DNA of 64,000 nt from Microbacterium allomyrinae (GCF_020682705.1 NZ_JAGTTN010000005.1:186001-250000), one strand, 5' to 3'; shown: positions 43,490-52,329, numbered from the stretch's first letter. The notes: generated by a model from the sequence alone, not told the origin. Numbers and translations are program-made.

Positions 43490-43993
43490 ATGACCCACAC
43501 GACCGAGACCCGCAGCACCCGCCACGGCAGCGCCGAGCACAGCGCTTCGGCCTGTCGCGCCTCGCGTCACACGCGCGTGCAGCAGCTCATCACCGCCGAC
43601 GAGACCTCGCTGGTCGATCTCGAGACCCTTCTCGCGACCTTGCCGATCTGCTCGACGGGGCGCGTCTTCATCGAGATTCCGGATGCCTCGTGGCAGGCCG
43701 CCATCGTCGCACCGAGCCGCATGGTCGTGACGTGGCTCGATCGCTCGCAGCGTTCCGGCGCTCCCGGCACGGGCCGAGGCTGCACGTCGGGAGAGGCGCT
43801 CTCGCGTGCCGTCACCGCGTGGGCCGACGAGATGCTGTGCGAGTCCGCCGAACAGGGCGACGACCAGACGCGCATCCACCTCCTCGGCGGCTATCTCGGC
43901 ACCGCCGACATCGTCGACCACCTGATCGATCTCGGCATCCGCGCCGACGCGATTCACGCGCCCGAGCAGTACGGTCTCGCGACAGCCCGCTGA
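43490..43993 (+). CDS. Small protein resembling the C-terminal domain of siderophore-interacting proteins
   Basis: A 167-residue protein with a Ser/Thr/Arg-rich N-terminus (about 30 residues) and a globular part: LLATLPICSTGRVFIEIPDASWQAAI, TWLDRSQR and GEALSRAVTAWADEML, then RIHLLGGYLGTADIVDHLID. These resemble SIP C-terminal (NAD(P)-binding) motifs, without the FAD domain. Function is unproven; SIP proteins are ferric-siderophore reductases. A DtxR-like box in the promoter supports iron regulation. It converges with the next gene. Confidence 0.55.
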   Translation: MTHTTETRSTRHGSAEHSASACRASRHTRVQQLITADETSLVDLETLLATLPICSTGRVFIEIPDASWQAAIVAPSRMVVTWLDRSQRSGAPGTGRGCTSGEALSRAVTAWADEMLCESAEQGDDQTRIHLLGGYLGTADIVDHLIDLGIRADAIHAPEQYGLATAR

Positions 43994-44015
43994 CCCGCCG
44001 CACGCGATCCGCGGT

Positions 44016-44474
44016 TCAGGCCGCTCCGCGAGGCACATAGTTGCCGTCCTCGAGTCCCGCCTCGATCTCGAATCGATTGCGCAGCGGATTCCGTCCGGCT
44101 AGGGCGTAGAGCGGCGTCATCAGCAGGCCGTAGCGCTCCCACTGGCGCTTGTGCACAGCCTCGTGCCGCAGCAGCGCGGCGCTCACCCGTCCGTCGCCGG
44201 TGAGGAAGCACCCGCCGACGCACACGCCGCCGCGCGGAAAGGTCCAACGCGGCATCCCGCGGAAGACCCACAGGCCCTCGCGCTTCTCGATGCGTCCCGT
44301 GCTCCACAGCGACCCCCACACCCAGCCCACGGCGCTGCCGTACCAGAAGCCGGCGCGGCTGATCGGCGAGTCCAGAAGGAACGACGGGATCATGCGGTCG
44401 ATGCGGCGGCCGCGAAGCACGGCGCGCTCGGCAGCGGCACGCCAGCCCCGGGGCGGCGCGGGGATCGGACTCAC
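44016..44474 (-). CDS. Small protein with an HExxH motif
   Basis: A 152-residue protein I cannot place in a named family with confidence. It carries LRHEAVHKRQWERYG (HEAVH about residues 104-108), a gluzincin-like zinc motif, then LMTPLYALAGRNPLRNRFEIEAGLEDG with an acidic residue that could be the third ligand. A glycine/cysteine stretch GGVCVGGCF precedes it and a hydrophobic segment FWYGSAVGWVWGSLW may touch the membrane. Similar proteins are conserved in Microbacteriaceae. The GTG start overlaps the arginase stop by 4 bp. Confidence 0.6.
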   Translation of the reverse strand: MSPIPAPPRGWRAAAERAVLRGRRIDRMIPSFLLDSPISRAGFWYGSAVGWVWGSLWSTGRIEKREGLWVFRGMPRWTFPRGGVCVGGCFLTGDGRVSAALLRHEAVHKRQWERYGLLMTPLYALAGRNPLRNRFEIEAGLEDGNYVPRGAA

Positions 44475-45292
44475 GCGAGCGCCCCGATCACGCGCAGGAT
44501 CGCGCCGAGGTCGTCGGTGGCGGATGCCGCAGAAGCGGGGGAGTAGCCGGCCAGCGATGCTCCGACCAGGGGCAGCCGGGCGCGCAGCCCCGATACAGCG
44601 GCGGTCAGTTCCGAGACGGAGACCCCGAACGGCTCGGGGTGGGCGTTGCCGGCGAGTTCGGAGGGATCGAGCACGTCGACGTCGATGTGCACGTACACCG
44701 CGTCGGCCCCGGTGAGGGCGACCGACTCGGCGAGGGCCTCGGCATCGCGCAGGACGTCGACCGCGAGGGTCGCGATCCCGAGCTCGGTCACGAGGTCGAG
44801 TTCGGCGTCGTCGTAGGACCGCGCGCCCGCGATGACGATGCGATCGGCGCCGATCGTGCCTGCCTCGAGCGACAGGCCCGGCTCACCGCGACCGAGCACA
44901 GCGCTCAGCACCATGCCCGCGAAGGCGCCGGAGGGCGACGATTGCGGGGAGTTGAGGTCGGGGTGCGCGTCGAGCCAGACGACCGCGAGGCCAGGAGATC
45001 GGCGCGCTGCGTGGGCGATGGGGGCGAGCGCGATGCCGCAGTCGCCGCCGATCGTGAGCACCGGCTCCGTGTGGCCGGCCAGGGCGTCGGCGATCTGCGC
45101 GGACACCCGCTGGAGCGAGCTGAAACGGTGGATGCCGGTGCCCAACGACTCGCCGGCCTCCATCGGCACGTCCAGCACCGTGGTGGCCGAGCGGGGAAGG
45201 TCTCCGGCGATGGCCTGGGCGCCGTCGATGAGCTGCATCGCCCGAGACGACGGGCTTCCCTGCCACTGCGGCACCACGAGATATCGCGTCAT
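44471..45292 (-). CDS. Arginase/agmatinase/formiminoglutamase-family hydrolase
   Basis: A 273-residue ureohydrolase. Manganese ligands are visible: TIGGDCGIALAP (H replaced by C, about residue 103), VWLDAHPDLNSP and VYVHIDVDVLDPSE. These are the three family signatures. The first ligand position normally reads GGDH, so GGDC is a variant also seen in many actinobacterial family members. Substrate is unknown. The stop overlaps the HExxH gene. Confidence 0.85.
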   Translation of the reverse strand: MTRYLVVPQWQGSPSSRAMQLIDGAQAIAGDLPRSATTVLDVPMEAGESLGTGIHRFSSLQRVSAQIADALAGHTEPVLTIGGDCGIALAPIAHAARRSPGLAVVWLDAHPDLNSPQSSPSGAFAGMVLSAVLGRGEPGLSLEAGTIGADRIVIAGARSYDDAELDLVTELGIATLAVDVLRDAEALAESVALTGADAVYVHIDVDVLDPSELAGNAHPEPFGVSVSELTAAVSGLRARLPLVGASLAGYSPASAASATDDLGAILRVIGALA

Positions 45293-45298
45293 CCCCTC

Positions 45299-45304
45299 AT
45301 CTTC
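45299..45304 (-). promoter_or_regulatory. Candidate -10 of the arginase-family gene
   Basis: The minus strand reads GAAGAT, then GAGGGG, then ATG at 45292. Confidence 0.3.
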
Positions 45305-45369
45305 GCCTAGAGCGGCGGTCCCGGCATCTTTCCCGCGACGAAGGGCGCCCGCGACAGGCGGAGACGACG

Positions 45370-45404
45370 GAGGGGCGCCGGTCCTCGCGGACGCGGCGCC
45401 CCTC
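45370..45404 (-). terminator. Terminator of pspA
   Basis: GAGGGGCGCCG / CGGCGCCCCTC, perfect 11-bp arms, 13-nt loop, 19 nt beyond the pspA stop on the minus strand. Confidence 0.7.
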
Positions 45405-45422
45405 GTGCGGTGCTGTGCTCGG

Positions 45423-46160
45423 TCAGTTGCCGATCGCGGCCTGCGGCGTGCCGCCGGCCTTCAGCACGGCCAGCCGCGCCTCGACCTCGGTCAGCTCGCC
45501 GACGTCCTCGAGCTGGTTGAACTGCGCGTCGAGGGTGGATGCCGCGAGTTCCTGCTTGCCGGTCGCGAGGGCCTCCTGCCGGCGGACCTTGTCTTCGAAG
45601 CGGCCGAGCTCGCTGGTCGGGTCGAGCACGTCGATCGACTTGACCGCGTCGTGGACCTTGTTCTGCGCTTCGGCCGTCTTGGCGCGCGCGAGAAGCTCGG
45701 AGCGCTTGGACTTCAGCTGCTCCAGCTTCTGCTTCATGCCATTGAGGCCCTCTTTGAGCTTGTCGACGACCTCGTTCTGCGAGGCGATCGTCGGCGCGAT
45801 GGCCCGTGCCTCGTTCTCTTCGCTGATCTGACGCTGCAGCGCGATCTTCGCGAGGTTGTCGAACTTGTCGGCGTCGGGGGTGTTGCCCGTGGTCCGCAGC
45901 TCGTCGGCCTTGCGGCTGGCGGCGAGTGCCTTGTTGCCCCACTCGGTGGCCGCCTGGATGTCTTCCTGGTGGTCGCGCTCGAGCAGACGCAGGTTGCCGA
46001 TCGTCTCGGCGATGGCCGACTCGGCGTCGGCGATGGAGTTGGTGTAGTCCCGCACCAGCTGGTCGAGCATCTTCTGCGGATCCTCGGCGGAGTCGAGGAG
46101 CGCGTTGATGTTCGCCTTCATGAGGGTAGAGATTCGACCGAAGATGGACTGCTTCGCCAT
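45423..46160 (-). CDS. pspA: PspA/IM30 (ESCRT-III-like) membrane-protection protein
   Basis: A 245-residue, almost entirely helical protein that assembles on stressed membranes. The N-terminus SIFGRISTLMKANINALLDSAEDPQKMLDQLVRDYTNSI is the conserved PspA helix 0/1. Long coiled-coil helices (about 30-200) follow, and the C-terminus carries an acidic EVEARLAVLKAG helix. It has an AAGGAAGG ribosome site. It lies 89 bp downstream of the TPM-domain gene on the same strand, suggesting a shared envelope-stress role. Confidence 0.93.
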   Translation of the reverse strand: MAKQSIFGRISTLMKANINALLDSAEDPQKMLDQLVRDYTNSIADAESAIAETIGNLRLLERDHQEDIQAATEWGNKALAASRKADELRTTGNTPDADKFDNLAKIALQRQISEENEARAIAPTIASQNEVVDKLKEGLNGMKQKLEQLKSKRSELLARAKTAEAQNKVHDAVKSIDVLDPTSELGRFEDKVRRQEALATGKQELAASTLDAQFNQLEDVGELTEVEARLAVLKAGGTPQAAIGN

Positions 46161-46249
46161 CGGTATTTCCTTCCTTGTCGGACTGAGTACAGAGGATCAG
46201 GTTGTGGATGCCGCCGCGGTGGCGCCGGGTCTGCGGGGGGCGTGCCGGT

Positions 46250-48238
46250 TCAGAATCGACCACCTCCTCGGCGACCGCGTGTGCCGCCGCCGCCGAAGCT
46301 GCCCGGGCGCATCCCGGAACTGCGACCGGACGAGCCGCCGAGCATTCCGCCGAGACTCCCGCCGCTGGACGAGCCGCCGCGACCGCCCAGCAGGGAGTTG
46401 AGCACGATGCCGCCCAGAACGGCGCCCATCATGCCACCGCCGCCCGACTGTCCACCACCCCCGAGCATGCCGTCGGCGCCGCCGCCGAACGCGCCCACAT
46501 CGTTCTGTGCGAGTTGGATCGCTTGCCCTGCCAGCTGGTCGGCGCGCTGTGCATGCTGCATCGCCTGCTCGGGGTCGCCGGCCTGCAGCGCCTGGGCGCG
46601 GGCGAGCGATGCGCCGGCCTCGGCAAGACGTGTGCGCGCCTGCGCGCCGACCGCGCCACGGCGTGCGGTGATGTAGTCCTCCGCCGTCGAGACCTGAGCC
46701 TGGGCCTGCAGGATGAGCTGGCCCACCATCTGCCGCGCGCGCTGGGCCTGGGCCGCGGCATCCCGCACGCCCTGCACCAGTGTGTCGATCTGCTGGTTCG
46801 CCGCCTCGAGGCTCTGCAGGGCCACCAGGGGCCGCTTGGCCGTTCCGGTGAGGTGGGTGCGCGCGGCATCGAGCTGCTGGCGCGTTGCCGCGATCACGGC
46901 CGCGATGCGCCCGTCGGCGTCGGGGAGGGTGGCCGCGGCCGCGATGTCGCCCTCGAGCTCGGCGACGAGGGCTGCCGCGCTGCGCTCGCCCGCGGCCAGG
47001 TCGCTCGCGAGCTTGCCGATCGCATCTTCGAGGAGCGTCGCCTGCCCGACCGCCTCTTCGGCAGCGCGGATGCCGACAGCGGCCTCGCCGCCGTTGCCCG
47101 CGCCGATGGCCCTCTGCGCATTGGTGAGCTGCTCGTCGGCGAAGGCGAGACGCTGGCGGGCCTGGTCGGGGTTGTCGAGGACCGTCGCAAGCGCCTCGGG
47201 CGCGTACGCCGCCTGCAGTCCCCGCAGCGCGGTCGCCGACTGGTCGAGCGACGCCGCGGCCTTCGCCCGCTGCTCCTGCACCCGAGCGAGCGCCTCGGGG
47301 GCGTTCTGCTCGAGCTTTCGCAGCTCGTCGAACGCGGCCGACTTCTCGTCGAGCAGTGCATTCGCCGCCTCGCACAACGCGATGATCCGCTCGTTCCACG
47401 CACGCGTGTCCTGCGGGGCGTCGGGGGTGGCGTCGTCGAGCTGCTGCTTGAGGGTGAACGCCTCGTCCAGTCCCGCCTGGGCCGTCGCGAGCGCCGCTTC
47501 GAACTCGGCTGTGACCGCATCGCCGAACTGGGCGGTGGCGAAGCCGAGCTCCTGTGCGCTCGTCTTGAGCGCATCGTCGGTCTGCACCAGCAGCGACGAC
47601 GCACGCCGCTCGAGCTCTTCGAGCGGAATCTGCTCGGTCGGGAGCACTGCGTTCCCGCCGCCCGCCACGCCCTTCTTGCGACGTCGCAGGACCAGCACGA
47701 CGATGAGCGCGATGCCTGCCGCGACCGCGGCGATGACCAGGATCCACGTCAGGCCGCCGCCGCCGCCCGCGAGGGCCGTCGTCATGCCCTCGGCCGCGGC
47801 GGTCACCGCGCCGGCGTAGTCGCCTTCGGAGAGATACGGGCGGATGCCGGACTCGATGTCGGTGAGCTGCTGATCGGTGAGCGGTCCGGTGCTGTCGGCC
47901 GACAGGTAGAACTGACGGCCGTCGACGGCCACGGCCAGAAGGTACTGGCTGGGGCCGAGTCCGTTGCTCTCCGCAACGCTGTCGGCCCATTGCTGACTGT
48001 TGGCGGGGTTGGTGAACTCGTCGACGAAAACGACGTAGAGATCGGATCCGGTGCTGTCGTACAGCTGCGTCAACTCGGCCTCGGCCGCATCGGTCTCGGC
48101 GGCCGAGAGAGCACCGACGTCATCGAGGACGTGACCCGCCCCCAGCGTCACCGGGTCGGTCGCCCAGGCGGCGCCGCCTGAGATGCCGAGTGCGACCGCA
48201 GTGGCCGCCATGAGCGCCGCAGCCCATCGCGCACGCAT
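46250..48238 (-). CDS. TPM-domain membrane protein with long helical region and Gly-rich tail
   Basis: A 662-residue protein. Signal peptide to about residue 27 (ISGGAAWA), TPM_phosphatase-type domain (about 30-165: VLDDVGALSAAETDAAEAEL, YVVFVDEF, WADSVAESNGLG), one transmembrane helix (about 172-192) with a basic stop RRRKKG, then some 400 Ala-rich helical residues and a Gly/Ser-rich C-terminal tail from about 590. TPM domains act in photosystem repair or as acid phosphatases. Paralogues with the same layout sit next to pspA in other Actinobacteria. GGAGGGGG precedes the ATG at 48238. Confidence 0.88.
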   Translation of the reverse strand: MRARWAAALMAATAVALGISGGAAWATDPVTLGAGHVLDDVGALSAAETDAAEAELTQLYDSTGSDLYVVFVDEFTNPANSQQWADSVAESNGLGPSQYLLAVAVDGRQFYLSADSTGPLTDQQLTDIESGIRPYLSEGDYAGAVTAAAEGMTTALAGGGGGLTWILVIAAVAAGIALIVVLVLRRRKKGVAGGGNAVLPTEQIPLEELERRASSLLVQTDDALKTSAQELGFATAQFGDAVTAEFEAALATAQAGLDEAFTLKQQLDDATPDAPQDTRAWNERIIALCEAANALLDEKSAAFDELRKLEQNAPEALARVQEQRAKAAASLDQSATALRGLQAAYAPEALATVLDNPDQARQRLAFADEQLTNAQRAIGAGNGGEAAVGIRAAEEAVGQATLLEDAIGKLASDLAAGERSAAALVAELEGDIAAAATLPDADGRIAAVIAATRQQLDAARTHLTGTAKRPLVALQSLEAANQQIDTLVQGVRDAAAQAQRARQMVGQLILQAQAQVSTAEDYITARRGAVGAQARTRLAEAGASLARAQALQAGDPEQAMQHAQRADQLAGQAIQLAQNDVGAFGGGADGMLGGGGQSGGGGMMGAVLGGIVLNSLLGGRGGSSSGGSLGGMLGGSSGRSSGMRPGSFGGGGTRGRRGGGRF

Positions 48239-48370
48239 CGATTCCCCCTCCGGGACGCGGACACCTGCCCCCTCACGCGAGTCTATGCAGGTGCGTGCAT
48301 GAGGTGGTAGCCCGCCTGTCGACCGGCCGTGGAGCGCGGGTCGCTCCCCAGGTTGGCGACGGGCAACAGG

Positions 48371-48376
48371 TAGCAT
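48371..48376 (+). promoter_or_regulatory. -10 element of the DUF3097 gene
   Basis: TAGCAT, giving a leader of about 14 nt with a GGAGG at 48386-48390 before ATG 48397. The divergent gap to the TPM gene is 158 bp. Confidence 0.45.
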
Positions 48377-48396
48377 CTGCGATCCGGAGGACGACT

Positions 48397-49251
48397 ATGA
48401 ACGACCGCTTTGGCACCGACCGCTACGGCGCGGATGTGCTCGCCGACGGCTGGCGTACGCAGGGCAGACGCCAGCTGGCGCAGGTGGAGGCATCCCGCGA
48501 TCTCGTCATCGAGGTCGCCGAGGACGGCTTCTGCGGCGCGGTGGTCGGCGTCGCATCGGGAATGGTCGAGCTCGAGGACCGACTCGGCAGACGACGCCTG
48601 TTCCCGCTGGGACCGGGCTTCCTTCTGGACGGGGAGGATGTCGCGCTGGTTCCTCCCGCCCCCGCACCCCGTGACGCCGGTCCCCAGCGCACCGCCTCCG
48701 GGTCCTTCGCCGCTCCTGACGCCCGGGCACGCGTCGCGCGCGCCAGCCGCATCTTCGTCGAAGGTCGCCACGACGCCGAACTGGTCGAGAAGGTATGGGG
48801 AGACGACCTCCGGGCAGAGGGAGTCGTCGTGGAGTACCTGCAGGGTGTCGATCTGCTGGATGCCGCGCTCGACGAGGAGCCCCCGTCGGCCGAGCGCCGC
48901 TACGGGGTGCTCGTTGACCATCTCGTGCCCCGTTCGAAGGAGTCCCGCATCGCCGACGCGATCATGCGCGGGCCGCATGGTGCCCACCTGCTGATCGTCG
49001 GCCACCCCTGGATCGATGTGTGGCAGTGCGTCACACCTCGGGCGATGGGGATCGAAGCCTGGCCCGAGGTGCCCCGCGGCATCGAGTTCAAGGTCGGCGT
49101 CTGCCGCGCGCTGGGCTGGCCGGCGCGCGACCAGACCGATCTCGCACGCGCATGGCAGCGCATCCTCGCGTCGGTGAAGAGCTATCGCGACCTCGAGCCG
49201 GCGTTCCTCGGCCGGGTCGAGGAGCTCATCGACTTCGTCACGGCGCCGTAG
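48397..49251 (+). CDS. DUF3097 domain protein
   Basis: A 284-residue actinobacterial protein of unknown function. Conserved segments: DRYGADVLADGWRT, RIFVEGRHDAELVEKVWGDDLR, VVEYLQGVDLL, and GVLVDHLVPRSKESRIADAI. The FVEGRHDAELVEKVWG motif and later acidic residues (VDHLVPGSKE-like) resemble a TOPRIM fold, as found in primases and OLD nucleases, so a nucleic-acid role is possible. The ATG at 48397 has GGAGG in place. Confidence 0.85.
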   Translation: MNDRFGTDRYGADVLADGWRTQGRRQLAQVEASRDLVIEVAEDGFCGAVVGVASGMVELEDRLGRRRLFPLGPGFLLDGEDVALVPPAPAPRDAGPQRTASGSFAAPDARARVARASRIFVEGRHDAELVEKVWGDDLRAEGVVVEYLQGVDLLDAALDEEPPSAERRYGVLVDHLVPRSKESRIADAIMRGPHGAHLLIVGHPWIDVWQCVTPRAMGIEAWPEVPRGIEFKVGVCRALGWPARDQTDLARAWQRILASVKSYRDLEPAFLGRVEELIDFVTAP

Positions 49252-49303
49252 CCCGGCTCCGACCGCACCCCGTGCTGGTCGTGGCGGGTCGGGGGAGGCT
49301 GGG

Positions 49304-49309
49304 TAGCCT
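49304..49309 (+). promoter_or_regulatory. -10 element of trmB (leaderless)
   Basis: TAGCCT, then GGAGTC, then GTG at 49316. Confidence 0.5.
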
Positions 49310-49315
49310 GGAGTC

Positions 49316-50062
49316 GTGTCCGACCCCGCAGCGCAGCCCACCGATTCCCGCACCTTCCGCGAGAAGCCCGTCTCGTTCGTGCGGCGCAGCGGTCGGATGT
49401 CGGAGGCGCAGGATCGCGCCTGGATCGACCTCGCGCCGATCTACGTCGTCGACGCGCCCCGCGACCTCGCCGCGACGAGCATCCGCCCCGGCGCGGCGAT
49501 CGACCCCGCGGCCGTGTGGGGGCGCGACGCGCCGCTGGTGGTGGAGATCGGCTCGGGCCAGGGGCATGCGATCGTGCACGCAGCGGCAGCCCGTCCCGGA
49601 ACCAACTTCCTCGCGATCGAGGTCTTCCGTGCGGGGCTGGCGCGCACCATGCTGGACGCCGATCGCGCCGGCATCGGCAACCTGCGCCTGGTGGAGGCGA
49701 ACGCGCCCGAGGTGCTGCAGCACCTGCTGCCGGCGGCATCCGTCGACGAGCTGTGGGTCTTCTTCCCCGACCCGTGGCACAAGAAGAAGCACACCAAGCG
49801 ACGCCTCGTGACGCCCGACTTCGCCGCGATCGCGGCCGGTGCGCTGCGCGACGGCGGCGTGCTCCGTCTCGCCACCGACTGGGAGGACTACGCGCTGCAG
49901 ATGCGCGATGTCCTCGCTGCGGCAACGGACTTCGACGCGACGTTCGAGGGGGAGTGGGCGCCCCGGTTCGACGGGCGGGTGCTGACCGCGTTCGAGCGCA
50001 AGGGCGCCCGTGTCGGCCGCGACATCCGCGACCTGTCGTACCGGCGCGTCGCGAGGACATGA
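49316..50062 (+). CDS. trmB: tRNA (guanosine(46)-N7)-methyltransferase
   Basis: A 248-residue SAM-dependent Rossmann-fold enzyme making m7G46 in tRNA. Motif I is VVEIGSGQGHAIVHAA (about 75-90), followed by NFLAIEVFRAGL, LWVFFPDPWHKKKHTKRRLV (substrate-binding, catalytic Asp) and LATDWEDYALQM. Length and motifs are standard. The stop overlaps the MFS start by 4 bp (ATGA). Confidence 0.96.
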   Translation: MSDPAAQPTDSRTFREKPVSFVRRSGRMSEAQDRAWIDLAPIYVVDAPRDLAATSIRPGAAIDPAAVWGRDAPLVVEIGSGQGHAIVHAAAARPGTNFLAIEVFRAGLARTMLDADRAGIGNLRLVEANAPEVLQHLLPAASVDELWVFFPDPWHKKKHTKRRLVTPDFAAIAAGALRDGGVLRLATDWEDYALQMRDVLAAATDFDATFEGEWAPRFDGRVLTAFERKGARVGRDIRDLSYRRVART

Positions 50063-51402
50063 GCGGAGCGTCCGGCCCGCTCACCGGGCCCGTCCCGCTG
50101 CCGGAGCCGGCGGCGGATCCGGCACCGGGCCCCGCCCGCCGCGACCGGTGGCGCGTCATCCGGCCGCTCGCGCACCGCGACTTCCGGATGCTGTTCGGCG
50201 CCGTCGTGCTGTCGATCTTCGGCGCCGGCATGTGGGCCGTCGTCATGGTGTACACCGTCATCGACGCCGGTGGCGGGCCGGTCGAGCTCTCCGTCGTCGC
50301 GGCGGCGAACGCGATCGGTCTGCTGGTGTGCGCGATCCCCGGCGGCATCGCCGCCGATCGCATCCCGCGTCGCCTCCTGCTGCGCGTGGTCGAGCTGCTG
50401 AACCTCCTCGCCATCACGTCGATCGCGGTCGCGGGCACGTTGGGCGCCGTGACGGTCCCGCATCTCGCCTTCGTCGCATTCATGCTGGGGGCGGGCGCAG
50501 GCTTCTTCTTCCCGGCGTACAGCGCCATCCTGCCCCGCATCCTGCCCCCCGCGCAGCTGCTCGCCGCGAACGGACTGGAAGGCGCGATCAGGCCGGCACT
50601 GCAGCAGGCCGCGGGACCCGCGGCAGCCGGCATCATCGTCGCCGCCGTCCTCGCCCCCGCGCACGCCGCGTGGGGCGTGGTCGCGGCGCACGCGCTCGCC
50701 CTGGTGCTGCTGCTCTTCGTGCGCCCCGAACCGCCGGCCGCGGCGGGGGAGGAGCACGAGGCGCCGGAAGGCGTCCGGGGTGTGCTGCACGATCTGCGAG
50801 AGGCGGTGGGCTTCACCGTCCGCACGCCGTGGCTGTTGTGGACCCTGCTGTTCGCGACCGGCTGGGTGCTCGTGTTCCTCGGACCCGAGGAGGTGCTGCT
50901 GCCGTTCGTCACGCGCGAGCGGATCGGCGAGGATCCGCGGCTGTTCGGGTTCCTCCTCGCGATCTACGGAATCGGCGGCGTGGCCGGTTCGATCGTGGTG
51001 TCGTCGATGAAGCTCCCGCGCCGCTACCTCACCGTCATGATCGGCGTGTGGGGCGTCAGCACGCTGCCGTTCGCCGTCGTCGGCATCACGCACCAGTACT
51101 GGGTGATGGCGCTTTGCCTCTTCCTCGTCGGCTTCGGCTTCAGCTACGGCAATGTGATCTGGGGCACGCTCTTGCAGCGGCGCGTGCCCAGACACATGCT
51201 CGGGCGCATCTCGAGCCTCGACTTCTTCGTGTCGCTCGCGCTCATGCCGCTGTCGATGGCGCTCGCAGGCCCCCTCGCCGAAGTGGTTCCCATCGAGGTG
51301 ATCTTCATCGCCGCGGGTGTGATCCCGCTGATCCTCGGCGTGGTCGCGTACCTCGTCGCGGGAATGTCGAAGGATGAGATCGCCCACCCGCTCGACCGTT
51401 GA
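50059..51402 (+). CDS. MFS exporter (EntS/TetV-like DHA3 group)
   Basis: A 447-residue major facilitator with a basic N-terminus (RRDRWRVIRPLAHRDFRMLF) typical of enterobactin/macrolide exporters of the DHA3 group. Loop motif GGIAADRIPRRLLL follows TM2, and EGAIRPALQQAAGPAAAGI is typical in TM4/5. It is [15 protein letters not shown] coupled to trmB and precedes a CPBP protein gene. Substrate unknown. Confidence 0.87.
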   Translation: MSGASGPLTGPVPLPEPAADPAPGPARRDRWRVIRPLAHRDFRMLFGAVVLSIFGAGMWAVVMVYTVIDAGGGPVELSVVAAANAIGLLVCAIPGGIAADRIPRRLLLRVVELLNLLAITSIAVAGTLGAVTVPHLAFVAFMLGAGAGFFFPAYSAILPRILPPAQLLAANGLEGAIRPALQQAAGPAAAGIIVAAVLAPAHAAWGVVAAHALALVLLLFVRPEPPAAAGEEHEAPEGVRGVLHDLREAVGFTVRTPWLLWTLLFATGWVLVFLGPEEVLLPFVTRERIGEDPRLFGFLLAIYGIGGVAGSIVVSSMKLPRRYLTVMIGVWGVSTLPFAVVGITHQYWVMALCLFLVGFGFSYGNVIWGTLLQRRVPRHMLGRISSLDFFVSLALMPLSMALAGPLAEVVPIEVIFIAAGVIPLILGVVAYLVAGMSKDEIAHPLDR

Positions 51403-51432
51403 GACCGTCCCACCGATCCGGAGCCGCCACGC

Positions 51433-52329
51433 ATGCCCGCACACCCTGACGCCCCTCCCGTGCCGGCGGTCCTCGCCTGGTCATGGGGCCTGGTGCCCGC
51501 GCTCCTGGTATGCCTCGCGGCACCCGCGTTCTTCGTGGTGCGCGTACCGTGGCTGGGCTGGGCGCTGCTGGCGGCGGGTCTTTCGATCGCGCTCGTCCTC
51601 GAACGGACGACGGCCTCTGCCGCCACAGCGCCGAGCATGACGGATGCCGCGAGCCGCGGCATCCGTCGGCCCTCGCTGCTGCGCGACCTGTCGCTCATCG
51701 CCGTCGGACTGCTCATCGTCAGCGCGATCCCGCTGAAGGCCGAACTCGACGACCTCGCGATCCTGAGGTTCGCGCTCGCCCTCGGCGGTGCGGTCGCGGT
51801 GCCGTACGCGATCTCGCGCTGGGTCTACCGGGATCACGCGATCCGTTTCCCCTGGCGCGGCGGCGGGCGATGGACGACGTTCCAGTGGACGTGGCTGGCC
51901 GCCGTGCTCGTCCTGGGCTGGCTGATCCTGCCGTTCTACTTCGTCACCTCGGGCGTCTACCTCAACTGGCCGGTCGTCGACACCCCCGACCTCATCGCGC
52001 GACTGTTCGTCGGCGTGGGCGCCGTAGGAATCTGGGACGAGCTGTTCTTCATCTGCACCTGCTTCGCGCTGCTGCGGCGCCACTTCCCGTTCTGGCAGGC
52101 CAACCTGCTCCAGATGCTCGTCTTCGTATCGTTCCTGTGGGAACTCGGGTATCAGGCGTGGGGGCCGCTCCTGACGATCCCGTTCGCGCTGCTCATGGGG
52201 TACATCTTCATGAAGACCCGCTCGCTCGCCTACGTCGTCTCGGTGCACCTGCTCTTCGACGCCGTGGTGTTCCTCGTGCTCGTGCATGCCCACAACCCCG
52301 GCATGCTCGACTGGCTGTTCCTCGTCTGA
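51433..52329 (+). CDS. CPBP (Abi) family intramembrane protease homologue
   Basis: A 298-residue protein with about eight helices. The CPBP region shows IWDELFFICTCFALLRR (about 199-215), where active family members have EExxxR; here the pair is Asp-Glu. The later helix VSVHLLFDAVVF gives H-x3-D. A bulky WELGYQAWG segment lies where FxxxH would be. It may thus be an inactive or altered member. It starts 30 nt after the MFS gene. Confidence 0.7.
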   Translation: MPAHPDAPPVPAVLAWSWGLVPALLVCLAAPAFFVVRVPWLGWALLAAGLSIALVLERTTASAATAPSMTDAASRGIRRPSLLRDLSLIAVGLLIVSAIPLKAELDDLAILRFALALGGAVAVPYAISRWVYRDHAIRFPWRGGGRWTTFQWTWLAAVLVLGWLILPFYFVTSGVYLNWPVVDTPDLIARLFVGVGAVGIWDELFFICTCFALLRRHFPFWQANLLQMLVFVSFLWELGYQAWGPLLTIPFALLMGYIFMKTRSLAYVVSVHLLFDAVVFLVLVHAHNPGMLDWLFLV

